Below are positions 38,966 through 50,410 of a stretch of DNA of 64,000 nt, one piece after another. The stretch's first letter is position 1. The number at the start of each line of letters is the position of its first letter. Origin of the DNA: Incurvaria masculella (taxonomy: Eukaryota > Arthropoda > Insecta > Lepidoptera > Incurvariidae); the NCBI GenBank assembly GCA_946894095.1, contig OX335641.1:2932501-2996500 (forward strand). Reading direction: 5' to 3'. The position numbers were made by a program, and so were the translations under genes. The notes beneath the pieces were generated by a model, which did not search any database, was not told where the DNA came from, and was given only the letters and a program-made list of their open reading frames with translations.

Positions 38966-39318
38966 GAGCCGGTAGTCTAAGTTGTCACCTAAATTGGCGT
39001 TACGGCAAACCGATCGACTGGCGTTTTCAAATGTATGGAGAAATTGAAGAGCGCGCGCAGCGGGCGTTAAGCGAACTAACATTTGCGAGTCCGAGCTTGA
39101 TTTGACAGCTTACTCAACGTTGCCGTAAATACGTCGACGTTGCGGTTTACGTCCACTCCGCGTTTTCATACAAATCGGAAGTCCGCGTTTGACTTTGACA
39201 GCTTGAAGAAGTAAAACCACAGAATATCTAGTAAAAACTTGTATGGAGTTTGGAGAAAACGCCAGTCGATCGGTTTGCCGTAAACGCCAATTTAGGTGAG
39301 AACTCAGACTGACCACTC
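38966..39318. mobile_element. MITE family C, copy 3
   Basis: Same structure as 35910-36262; terminal repeats GGTAGTCTAAGTTGTCACCT and the inverse of AGGTGAGAACTCAGACTGAC. Confidence 0.9.
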
Positions 39319-39668
39319 TCTGTCTTCAAATGCTTCGATCCACCAAGTAAAACCGAATTATGTATCCAACCAACCAAACCTCACTTGGTGGTCATTAACC
39401 CTGGTCAAATGTCGTGGTAGACCCATTAAAAATGGTTCAGTAACATTGTGCGAGCTGTATGTTCCGTCGTCGTGACTTAGAATACGTGATTTTTTCGGCA
39501 GTTGGGTGCTGTGATTGACTGGGGCGTGATATGCAAGACGTACACATAGCACCCTGCCACAGCTAATGCATTATTTAGTTATTATGTGCAAACGCGTTCG
39601 TAGTCGCTCTTTTCGATAATACGTGGCAATGGCGTCGTCAGTCTTTGGGTTCAGGGTTCATGATTATG

Positions 39669-39980
39669 CTTTTTATGTTACTGGACATACGTCAGTTACC
39701 ACCACCACCAGCTACAAAAGTCCCAAAGTTACTTTTCGGTTGCACCATACAAAAATACCAAGTAGCCACAAAAAAAAATACCACACGGGAACTAGATGCC
39801 ATGCCAGGGACCATCCTTATATTGCACAGGTACATTGAACTAAATGGAAAACACGGCTTTCATTGCCGCTTCGCCCATAGTGCATTCAATGCGACGATAC
39901 CGACATGGGCGGGATTATCCTTATTAGTAAGTTACCTACAGTCTTACGTGGAATCCAAATCACGAACAACGAATCCCTTA
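39669..39980 (-). mobile_element. SINE, decayed
   Basis: Minus-orientation body (CATTGAACTAAATGGAAAACACGG, shown in part: AAATGGAAAACACGG; CCGCTTCGCCC). Confidence 0.7.
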
Positions 39981-40323
39981 CCCCTGTATTCACCACCTCC
40001 AGCAACCTGAAATCCGATAGGTAACTTTCGGTTATGTTGCATATTTATATCGTGTAGCCAAAAGATAAATATGGGAATTTTGTAACTGGAGGTAGTGGAA
40101 CCCCGACCATCGACGTGTGGGGTAGATTCCGAAGCGCATTCTTGCCACGCTGAGCTGTCCTTTGCTCCGCTGACAACAATTTTAATTTGACAGAAACGCG
40201 AAAGAAATATGCCACCATTTTTACGTTGCATGGTAATACCTTCGTTTTTATATTCTTTGAGATATTTTTTGCGAACACGTGGTAGCTTCAGTAAAGAGAA
40301 TGCTTGCGGTGTGATGAGCATAT

Positions 40324-41042
40324 ATCATTATCACGTCGCCACTCCAGTCCATCCATACTCGACGATTGTAGCCATCCATGTATATTACTATAAACATGAT
40401 ACAAATCTTGTTAGAAGCCTTATATTCAAACTACGTTAACAGCGCACTGTATGTGTCACCCCTCATTCTATGCAGGTCACATTTTATTTACTTACCCAGC
40501 GAAGCGAGGTCGCCGATAATAAACAATTTAATATTTCTATCCTTATTCTTCTAGTACAATTTCTCGACCTTAGACGTGGAGAAAGGACCATTTGAAATAG
40601 ACTAGTCGAAAGATTATATAATTTACTAGCTGAGGTACCCGTCGCCGCGCGGGAAATTTTCATTTCAGACATTGACCCGAGCGGAGCTTCTAATCTTTTC
40701 CAAACTGCACGGGATCACCCCCTGGATCTGAAGATTGCCTACCTTCATTAAAATCGGTTCATCCGTTTAGGAGTCCATTATTAACATCGATTTGTATGTA
40801 CATATACAGAAGATTACGTAGCACCCGTAATGGTTGAGGATGTATGAAAAGGAGTACATATGTCTGTAGATGGCGCGAAAGTCTGGTGTGATCGTACCGT
40901 TTGGCGCTCCATCATCTCTGCCGACTCCTCCGGGAAAGCGTCGTGAAGGTATGTTTACATTTATTTTTATTTTTTATTTCTTTTGCCAATATTTTTTTTT
41001 CCTTTTAATTATATTGTATTAAGTATCATCTTTTATTTGTTT

Positions 41043-41084
<42 letters not shown>

Positions 41085-41730
41085 ATTTAGTATTTATTTA
41101 TTGATATATATGTAGTTATATTTATGTACAGTTATATAGGTTATATATTTAGGTTTAAGTATAGTGTGTTTTTGTTGTATATTGTGTAGGAATTATGTTT
41201 CCTCTAAAGCTATTTCTCCATAGTTACTACTCGCACTACTGCTCACGATACCCAAAGGTAGACTGGTAGAAAATGCCTCCGGCATTAAGTTGTACCTTTT
41301 GCCCGAGTTTTTTTTTGAGTGCAATAAACTTATATAAATAAATAAACATTTAATTTTGCTATGTTACAATTTGTTGGGACCCTGTTTGTTTTTTTTGTAA
41401 TCTATGAAATATAAATGCACACATTATTGTAAAATCCGCTGAATTATTCGTTTTGATTCAGATGTTTTTGTATATGAGGAAGGGCTGTTTATTTCAAGAG
41501 TGGATTTTTTTTGGTAATTTTAAAGTAAGTTTTTTTTGGTAAAAGTTTTTACTAATCTCTTTTAATTTCATGTTCATTCACCTATTGGTACATTACATAC
41601 ACTCAGATACGTCAGATGGTTGCAAGAAGTATCATACAAATATGCAATACACATCTCAGATCATATAAACATGTCTATTATTATAAAGTTTTACTTTCAT
41701 CGTCAGCTGTAAAGAGGCCTTGTCATAAAT
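40324..41730. repeat. Mixed repeats, (TA)n and LINE 3' debris
   Basis: Dispersed repeat at 40624-40800, inverted AGAGATGATGGAG repeat at 40860-40965, (TA)n at 41047-41079, and LINE 3'-like sequence (GCCTCCGGCATTAAGTTGTA, then AATAAA runs) at 41255-41350. No gene. Confidence 0.6.
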
Positions 41731-41732
41731 AG

Positions 41733-42106
41733 AGACATGAATGGCTAATTCCACACCTACTGTCATGATATTAGCCCAACACACCACTTGGGTTCTAGAT
41801 GCCATGCCAGGACCTTGCTTATATTGCACGGCTACATTCAGATGGAAATGCCAGGTGGAAATACATTATATATGGAAAACACGGACAATTTCCATTGCAG
41901 CTTAACCATCTTTCATTCGAAGCAATGGTACCAACCCGGGCGGGATTAACCCTACCACTTAGAAAGTAAGGAAGCCTGCATACAGTTTTACGTGAAAACT
42001 AAACTACCACAGCCAGACTAATCGATCGAACGGTCCCCCACCCAGAACCGAACGCGCCCAGTTTTGCTTAACTCGATGATCGAATACTGAGGAGATGCGC
42101 CGAGGC
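41733..42106 (-). mobile_element. SINE with 5S rRNA-like head, copy 2
   Basis: Minus strand: the head carries GAGTTAAGCAAAACTGGGCG and TTCTGGGTGGGGGACCG, a decayed 5S rRNA segment, followed by the shared body. Tail at 41733. Confidence 0.75.
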
Positions 42107-42594
42107 TGAACATTGTTTCCCTTCCTGTATTGTTTCTGGAGGAAGAAAAAAGCATTCTTGTTCTGATGAGTTCGCCTTCTAATATAAAATAGTCCGCATT
42201 TGGATCAGCCAACATGATCAGACCTTGCAAGGTCTCCTACGGTCGGGTGCACAGAACAATTGTCGGGTGGTTGTTACAAATTCGTATGTGTCGTCGGGTT
42301 AGGAACCGGCACCGCGAGGCGACCGTGCTACGCTGTCCACTGGACGTTTGCGGTAATTCATTGGACGTGAGTTGACAGCCAATCGTGAGAGGATCGCTCG
42401 CTCGGAAGATGTGGAGACCACTCTCATGTGGCTCCCATTTATTCAGTTGAAAAGAGATTTTGAATCTGATCTTTTCATATGCGATTTATATTCTAAGTAT
42501 GTTTAATCATCACTGCAATTTAATAAATGTAAAAAATTGTTGGACATACAGAGTACGTCATTTCGTGGCGAAATAATATTTAGGTAGCCTCTAA

Positions 42595-42905
42595 TCCCAC
42601 TTGTCACCTAAATTGGCGTTTACGCCAAAACGATCGACTCGCGTTTTCAAATCTATGGAGAAATTGAAGAGCGAACAAACATTTGCGAGTCCGAGTTTGA
42701 TTTGACAGCGGTGAGTAACCGTCGCCGTAAATACGTTGACGTTGCCGTTTACGCCGACTCCGCCTTTTCATATAAATCGGAAGTCCGGTTTTGATTTTGA
42801 CAGCTTGAAGAGGTAAAATCACAGAATAAGTAGTAAAAACTTGCACGGGGTTTGATGTATATTCGTAGCTTCGAAGTTCCGCAAACGCCAATTTTGGTGG
42901 GAACT
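42595..42905. mobile_element. MITE family C, copy 4, decayed
   Basis: CTTGTCACCTAAATTGGCGT at left; AACGCCAATTTTGGTGGGAA at right. Internal parts match copy 3 with deletions. Confidence 0.75.
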
Positions 42906-43341
42906 CGTACTTGGTGCATAAACGGGGCGGGAAGATGGCATGGGAAGCGAGGCTCTGAGCTACGATACTTTTTGGTCGTGCGATACTCTTAGGACTACTA
43001 ATTTATTTTTAAACAATGACCCCGCTAATCGCGGTAACAAAGCATAATTTTAGTCTGTGCTCAACACGATTAGGTACTTATTACATTCTGGTTGCTAAGG
43101 TACCGGTCTGCTGTTGCGAACAAATAGGTTTAAATTTTTACAGAAACGAAGTACATAGATTAAAAAAAACTTACAATTTTTAAAAACTTTTAACGGCAAC
43201 AAGAAAATTACAGACGGTAATAACCGTAAATCTCGTAAATTTCGATTTCTCTCATCACTTATAATTCTTCCAAGCCTGTTCTTTTCCACCGATCTTGTGT
43301 TATCCAGCCAATGCCTCCTACGTCATGTTTGGTGTACTTAA

Positions 43342-43883
43342 GGTGGCCCAACCCGCTCATCTCCCCATACAAAAGGGGAAAGAAGATCACGCCTATATTT
43401 CTTGTCAGAGATCCAACATTTTGCTCAAAATAGCTTTATTTGATTGAACTAGATGTCTGATGACCATTGGCATTGTAAAATTGTGTTTGGTTTCCAAGTT
43501 ATAACGTCCGAAAGTTCGGATTTTTCGCGCGTTTTATACAACAACTTTGGAGGTGGATTACGCAATGATAAAGTAAGAACATCTTAAAAAGATTAGTCAT
43601 CAGACATAGCTTATTTAAGCAAGATTTAGAATCTATTTGGTTTTTGTTAGATTTTTGACTACAGCGGTCGTGGTTTACTTTTAGCTATAAGTCGTTTTGA
43701 AATTAAAATTTTCGTAAATCTTACCAAATCATACACTATGCACATTGTCTTTTTTGTGGATAGGTTGCATCTTCCTCATCACGGAGCGTGTCTTATTCTT
43801 AGAAACAGAGAAGGTCCCAGAACGCAACAGCACGGTTTCGTACCGTGCCCGCAAATGAGTTGAGGCCGCCGGGTTGGGCCACC
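43342..43883 (+). mobile_element. TTAA element family B, full copy 1
   Basis: 542 bp with TTAA at 43338-43341 and 43884-43887 and 14-bp perfect terminal repeats GGTGGCCCAACCCG / CGGGTTGGGCCACC. No transposase ORF. Confidence 0.93.
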
Positions 43884-44068
43884 TTAAGAAGGTATCTCAT
43901 TAGACACAAACATCATTGTGATTCAACACAGGCGCGAAGATTATCGTCTTTCCTGCATTTTTACCAGTTTCCAGCCGCTGGCGTTACGCATGTTCACTGC
44001 CAGCCAAAGCAGCATAGAATGAGCACAAAATACCTTCGCGTAGCACTATTGTAGTTTTTAGGGTTTCG

Positions 44069-44330
44069 TACCCAAAGGGTACCAAACGGAACTCTATTAC
44101 TAAGCCTCCGCTGTCCGTCCGTCTGTCTGTCCGTCCGTCCGACCGTCTGTCACAGGGCTGTATCTCATGAACCGTAATAGAGAGGCAGCTGACATTTTAA
44201 TAGAGTGTGTATTTATTTTGCCGCTATAACAACAAATAGGTAAAATTAAAATTAAAGGGGGCCCGTACAAAAAACGAGAATGTTTTGTGTTAAATTTTGT
44301 ACGATAGTACGGAACCCTTCGTGTGCGAGT
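44069..44330 (+). repeat. GGGTTCCGTACC element F, copy 1
   Basis: GGGTTTCGTACCCAAAGGGT start, internal GTCC microsatellite (44115-44148), CACAGGGCTGTATCTCATGA, and GAACCCTTCGTGTGCGAGTC end. A very common lepidopteran element. Confidence 0.88.
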
Positions 44331-44664
44331 CCGACATGGATGGCTATAATACCAAACTGAACGTCAGATATTAGTCTAATACACCACATGGGAATTAGGT
44401 GCCATGCCAGGACCATCCTTATAATGCTCGGCTTCATTGAACTGGATGGAAAACACGGACAATTTTCATTGCCGCTTCGACCGCCGTTCTTTTAATGCAA
44501 TGGCACCAACCCGGGCGGGAATAACCCTACCACCTAGTAAGCAAGGAACAACAGTTTTACAAGGAATCCGAACAAAACGGCCAGCCGCAATGGTTGAAAA
44601 TGGACGCCCATCCAGAGCTTATTGCGAGCCTTGCTACGTCGCACCACTGGGCTACCGAGGTTGA
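44331..44664 (-). mobile_element. SINE abutting element F, probably 5S-headed
   Basis: Minus orientation. The head at 44660-44580 is eroded but keeps CTGGATGGGCG and a GTAGCCCAGTGG start. Its tail end joins directly to the element F terminus. Confidence 0.7.
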
Positions 44665-44712
44665 CGAGGCTAGTATAGTGGATACGTGTCATTAAAAAAA
44701 GTCTGTCCCTGA

Positions 44713-44910
44713 GCATGAATGGCTACTAATATCACACCTACTGTCACAATATTAGCCCAACAGATTGCATTCCCGAAGCAGATAGAGCCATGCCAGGACC
44801 TTCCCTGCACGGCTACATTGAACTGGTTGGAAATCATAGTAAATTTTTCATAGCCGCTTCGACCACATTTTCATCCAATGCCATGGTACGAACCCGGGCG
44901 AGACTAAAGG
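44713..44910 (-). mobile_element. SINE body fragment
   Basis: Minus orientation tail and body; head missing. Confidence 0.75.
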
Positions 44911-45417
44911 CAACGATTTAAACCGACTGAATCTTTTACCGCCTCTAGAGGCAACACCAGTGTAGCGTATAAATTATTAAATATATAGTAACAACAAAGA
45001 AAAAATTAGGATAGATTATATTGTTGTTTCGAAATGTCCTTATGTCCTGCTAACGAAGTTTGAAGTAAGCCTGTCCTTTGAAGTAACGAACGCAGCCTAA
45101 GATAATTCTGCAACTACCCGCACCCACAGTTACAATCTACAACTACGGCGAGCCTAGCTGTCAGTCGGCTGTTGCGTACGGACGTAGCGGCTGCCTCCTT
45201 GACAGCGGGCTGAACGATCAGCTCGAAACGTCGGAGAAGAAGCCTATCTACAGCTGACAACAAATATTTTCGTGGGACATTTTTTAATAGGAAACCCTCT
45301 AAACGCTCTACCTGAACCAGATTTTACCACAGTATACAGAACTATTGCAAAACATAGTTCAACATTTCTGGAAGCGATGGCGTAGAATATTTGAACACGA
45401 ACATTAAGGTGGCCCAA

Positions 45418-45949
45418 CCCGCTCATTTCCCCATACAAAAGGGGAAAGAAGATCACGCCTATATTTATTGTCAGAGATCCAAAATTTTGCTCTATATAGC
45501 TTTATTTGATTGAACTAGATGTCTGATGACCATTGGCATTGTAAAATTGTGTTTGGTTTCCAAGTTATAACGTCCGAAAGTTCGGATTTTTAGCGCGTTT
45601 TATACAATTACTTTGGAGGTGGATTACGCAATGATAAAGTAAGAACATCTTAAAAAGATTAGTCATCAGACATAGCTTGTTTAATCAAGATTTATGATCT
45701 ATTTGGTTTTTGTTAGATTTTTTACTACAGCGGTCGTGGTTTACTTTTAGCTATAAGTCGTTTTGAAATTAAAATTTTCGTAAATCTTACCAAATCATAC
45801 ACTATGCACATTGTCTTTTTTGTGGACAGGTTGCATCTTCCTCATAACGGAGCCTGTCTTATTCTTAGAAACAGAGAAGGTCCCAGAGCGCAACAGCACG
45901 GTTTTGTACCGTGCCCGCAAATGAGTTGAGGCCGCCGGGTTGGGCCACC
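45418..45949 (+). mobile_element. TTAA element family B, full copy 2
   Basis: 532 bp, TTAA at 45414-45417 and 45950-45953, same 14-bp ends as copy 1. The two copies are very similar throughout, so both are fairly young. Confidence 0.93.
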
Positions 45950-45957
45950 TTAAGGTC

Positions 45958-46430
45958 GGCCCGTAAGCATCAGAAAATTTCGTCTCCCATACAAACGTAG
46001 TTTACTAATAATTTGAAAACCACTGTTCCAACTTACTTGATATTTGGTATCTAATATTAGGCTACAAATATCTGTGTCTGCATGCCTTTGTTTTTTCGGT
46101 AAATGTATTCTGTGTCAAACCACAGAGAAAACAAAATTTGTATGAAGATTTTCTTTTTGATTTAATTTCATTCGGTTCGGATTTTTCAAAAAAACAAAAG
46201 CGTGCAGACACTAAAAGCGTGCAGGAGCTACTCAAACTTTCCGTCGCTTTTGAGGTCGCGGTCCTATTTGAACCATCGTTACCAAAAGCACGCTCAAAAC
46301 TGGTCCGATTCTCGCTTACACCCCTTAAAATGGCGTCCCGTGAACGGTATGAAGTTAGCGCTGTGTCACGCAAAGCCGTACACAGTGCTCACGCTTCGGA
46401 GGTAAGGCACCGTGTGTGGAACTGACAATG
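45958..46430 (+). repeat. Repeat G, copy 1
   Basis: CCCATACAAACGTAGTTTAC and ATATCTGTGTCTGCATGCCT recur at 63806-64000. A 95-codon plus-strand frame (46138-46425) lies within, but I recognise no family and treat it as chance. Confidence 0.65.
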
Positions 46431-47829
46431 TCACTTTTTGACGTTTGTAAAGAGTAATCATCGTCTTTCCACCGTGTTTTTCCACAAACCGTTGAAAGTC
46501 CCTAAGTTCAAAATTCATGTTCAGCTTAGAGCAATTGATAAGATTAAAACTTGAGGTGAACTACGAGCACTAATGTCATTTGTTTCATGTTTTTTCTTTT
46601 GTTTTCGTAAGCACGTACACAAACGGTCCGAATCGTTTGTAATGCTTACTGCTTTGAGCGTGCAATCTGATTCGGGACGCTTGTGTACGCTTTTAGCAGT
46701 GTAAGCGATTATAGTTCAAATCGGAATGCACTGTGAGTGCCTTCAAGAAATGTTTGGTGCCATTCGACTGCCACGTTTTTCCTGCACTGTGCTCTCGATA
46801 TATTCTTCAAGAAATCCTGCCAAAATTAGTTTTTTTGCCTATCTTCGATGTCGGCAGTGAATGCTAAGCTTGCCTAGTAGTGGGTGCCCTATAGAGTCAG
46901 TGTATCGCCCCGGCGGCGCCTTCTCATCATCACCACTGACACCGGCATACCCCGGGCCCGGGTTCCAGCTCGAGACGTAAACATCCGCTGGCACGGAGAG
47001 CAGGTCAGTCGCAACGTTTTTTGTAGGGCGCCATACAATCTCTTAATAACAAATACAGTCCACAATTTATTATTTGATTTTTTTCCCAAAATCCAATAAC
47101 CTACGGGGACTGCGCTAATTTCGAGTGCAGCCCGCCCCTTCACTGATAGTACTTATTATAATTGACGTATCCAAGTGTATGCAAAATATAAAAACGATGA
47201 ATAAAAATGAAATTAAATGAACTGTATCCTCCCGCCGCGTGAAAAGTCATCAGCGGACAGAGTTCTTGAGGCCCTAAAGGAATTGTTTTTTCGCAGGTGC
47301 ATTTAGAGACTATCTCTGTTTCTTATTGCATAAGGCTAGAGACAGATTATCGCAGGAGCGTGTGAGGCCGTGGAATATAGATAGCATATTGATATTAATG
47401 GTAAACTCAATGCTGCACAATATTGTGCATACAATAAATTCTGATATAAGCTTTATTTTTTTTTCATATTTCGTTATATGTATTTCCTATCACATTTCAT
47501 TGGGAAACAAACATATTTTAGGTAGGACGAAATCGGGCATTCTCCTATATTTTAGAGAATAACGAGGTGACCAAGTGCTATACATCGGTACATGTCTAGT
47601 TTATTAGTCAAATTAAGAAAAAAAAAACGAATTGTGCATAAATGAATAAATCAACTAACTCAACAGTTTATTACTTTGATCATAATTTATATGCAAGAAT
47701 ATATACCTCCTAGTGGTAATCAGCAAATACACAATCTGTTGGGAGCTAAGTTATAAATGTTGACTAAAAAAAAATGCAAAGCTAAAAGAAAACATTGAAT
47801 TTAGTAAAACTAGCACGAACCGTGACTCA
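46431..47829. other. No recognised gene
   Basis: Moderately AT-rich. Short ORFs only; no repeat seen elsewhere in the window. Confidence 0.45.
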
Positions 47830-48576
47830 GGCTGAGATAAATAGTCGTAACAGAAACTAAGACTAACAAAAAGTAGTACTTTGTGACGTCAATTTGCATT
47901 ACTTTGAGATTTGAGTCGGCGTCAGCCGGGCACGCGCTGCGCCAATCAAGAGAACCTTGGCGACCTTGGCTGACACCGACTCAAAAAATAACAAAAATCG
48001 TAACTACAAAAATGGCAATTTTATTTACATTTTAGTGCTTTTTCTTTGAAGTCGGTTATTTTTTTTTGTTAATTTTTTTTAATTTGTTTATTTTTAGTGA
48101 ATCTGAAGTACACTAACTAATTTGTACACGTCCTTTCCAATAAAAAAAGAATCACCGAAATCGGTTGGCGTTATATTGAGTTATTCGTCCATTTGTCGCG
48201 CACATCTTAATACAAATTTAAGACTTATATGATTTTCTCATGGATATCATTGTCAGAACTTAACCACATTAAAATGGGACCACTTGGAAAGCACTAGCTT
48301 TCATTTAAAAAAATAATTATCAAAATCGGTTCACCCAGGCAAAAGTTATGAGGTAACAAACATAAAAAAAAACATACAGAACAGACGAATTCAAGACCTC
48401 CTCCTTTTTTTAAGTCTGTTAAAAAACAAAAAAAATACATACAGACGAATTGATAACCTCCTCCTTTTTTTGAAGTCGGTTAAAAAGTAGTACTTTGTGA
48501 CGTCAATTTGCATTACTTTTAGATTTCATCCATACAAAATGTGTCAAAGTGACGTCGCAACTGTATTTATCTCAGC
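47830..48576. mobile_element. Hairpin MITE family D, copy 3, split by repeat E
   Basis: MITE D left part 47830-47912, right part 48482-48576 with its arm partly deleted. Flanking CTCAG on both sides may be its target duplication. Confidence 0.85.
47913..48481 (+). mobile_element. Repeat E inserted into MITE D with 45-bp duplication
   Basis: 569 bp from GAGTCGGCGTCAGCCGGG to TGAAGTCGGTTAA. Flanks 47868-47912 and 48482-48526 are a 45-bp direct repeat with one visible mismatch. Ends in two copies of an ACCTCCTCCTTTTTTT module. Non-autonomous. Confidence 0.85.
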
Positions 48577-48850
48577 CTCAGTAACGATCCTGTGTGGTCT
48601 GACCTACTTATTTCCAACTGCACGTTTCTATGGAACAATCTGGAATCTAGACGAAGCCGCTCGTGGCGAAGGATCGCAGCCATTCAGTGCTATCTTCAAT
48701 CATTCCCGAATGCTCGCTCGTCCTGGCTTGATAGAAATGGAAGGACACTACATACATTCCATCCATTACGCACCTTCTCGGGAGAGGTAGGCACTGTCGT
48801 CAGACATTTCTGGCGATGCGAAATCCTGTTTGAAGAAGAAGGACGAAGAA

Positions 48851-49261
48851 GCGGCTCGTAGCCTAGTGGCGCGGGGACTGGCCTAGCGTACCAGAGGCCC
48901 GGGTTCGATACCAACTTGCACCACTGTCTTTCTCTTTCAGAGTTCGATAAGTGCATTTCGTCACGAATGCGAGCTGCTCCATGGTTCGGAATCCATGTAA
49001 AACTGTAGGTCCCCTTCCCCTACTAGGTGGTAGGGTTTAAGCCCGCCCGGGTTGGTACCATCGCATTAGATGAAAAGATGGTCGAAGCGGCAATGAAAAA
49101 TTGTCCGTGTTTTCCATCCAGTTCAATGTAGCCGTGCCTCATAAAGGGAAGGTCCTGGCATGGCACCTAATTCCTTCGGGAATGTGGTGTATTGGGCTAA
49201 TATCATAATGGTAGTTGTGTGGTATTAGCCATCCATGTCAGGTCGCATAAAAAAAAAAAAA
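48851..49261 (+). mobile_element. tRNA-headed SINE, full length
   Basis: 411 bp. Head GCGGCTCGTAGCCTAGTGGC (box A) and GGGTTCGATACC (box B), body with GGTTGGTACCATCGCATTAG, and poly(A) from 49248 to 49261. The best-preserved SINE here; HaSE1-like by recalled description. The head is not a functional tRNA: I can form no acceptor stem. Confidence 0.9.
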
Positions 49262-49674
49262 CACTAAAAACTAACGCAATATTTACAGCTGTCGCTCGTA
49301 CGTTCTTAAAATTGCTTAATTATTAATGCGATTAAATGCGACAAATAAGAATGCTTAAAATGCTTAATGTTAATCCGCTCTTAATCCACGCCCATGGTTT
49401 AACCCATGTTCCGTTTTTTTTCCAACGCACCGCTTCTTGGTATTAGGTAGAGTCAATAAGGTAAGAGCTTTACATTTCATTCAACCCACAGAAGAATAAA
49501 GGAAGGAGAAGTGCTTTGTAGTTGTAATCCGCGACTCCGCCGCCGCAGCGCCTCCCTGCATGACCAAATTGTGCCAACCATCATCAACGCGAGAGAATGT
49601 GCTCCCGAAATGCGTTCGCTAAGTTCGTTCAGTTCCCACCCCCCAACCTTCCAAGTGTCTGCGACCTAGTTTGA

Positions 49675-49842
49675 GGCTGAGATAAATAGTCGTAACAGAA
49701 ACTAAGACTAATGAAAAGTAGTACTTTGTGACGTCAATTTGCGTTACTTTAAGGTTTCGTCCATACAAAATGTGTCAAAGTGACGTCACAAAGTACTACT
49801 TTTCGTTAGCCTTAGTTTTTGTTACGACTATTTATCTCAGCC
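49675..49842. mobile_element. Hairpin MITE family D, copy 2 (two TGACGTCA sites)
   Basis: 168 bp, same ends and length as copy 1. TGACGTCA near 49729 and 49783. Confidence 0.92.
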
Positions 49843-50410
49843 TGAGTGTAGCATGTACAAACGGCATCACCCTAGACGTCACACGTTGGACTTTGACCCA
49901 CATACGTTTTCCTTGCAAATGCTAATGCCTACTGCGGCCAAACATTTTGGCCGGTCTTAAAATACGCCGGGCCCAAGATTGCATTAGGACTATTTTTGGA
50001 ATTCCGCGCTCAGGAATCAGGAATATGTCATTCGAGAAAACCATTTTTATGAGGTTTTCTCGACGGAAAAACATAAATCAATGAAATACCGTGCTTCGGA
50101 AGCGTATTTGTAAACTGAAAGATTCCCGATTCCTGAGCACGTGATTACAAGAATAATCCTACAGCTCCTCTACGTCCGCGCTGACCTTGGTTTTTTTTTC
50201 TGAGCAATGAAACGCGCCAACTTCGCATTAGTTTGGACACTGTACGTTAAAGTTGGGTTGATATTATAGATTTATTTATTTATTCGATTTGATAGGTATG
50301 AAACTTTGTTACAAACAGATTCATAACGTAGGAGCGTGGTTTTTAGAATCACCTACTCTGCACTATGCTAGGCCCGTCTCGCAGTGGGGCGAAACAATTC
50401 TGCAGTACAG
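49843..50410. other. No recognised gene
   Basis: Intergenic, nothing recognised. Confidence 0.4.

Noticed and set aside
41047..41079. Origin or regulatory AT tract
   Set aside because: A simple (TA)n microsatellite without other signals.
46138..46425. Protein-coding gene of 95 codons
   Set aside because: Lies in a dispersed repeat, no recognised family, overlapping ORFs in other frames.
48851..48925. tRNA gene
   Set aside because: Box A and B are present, but I see no clover-leaf with paired acceptor stem, and the sequence continues into a SINE body and poly(A) tail.
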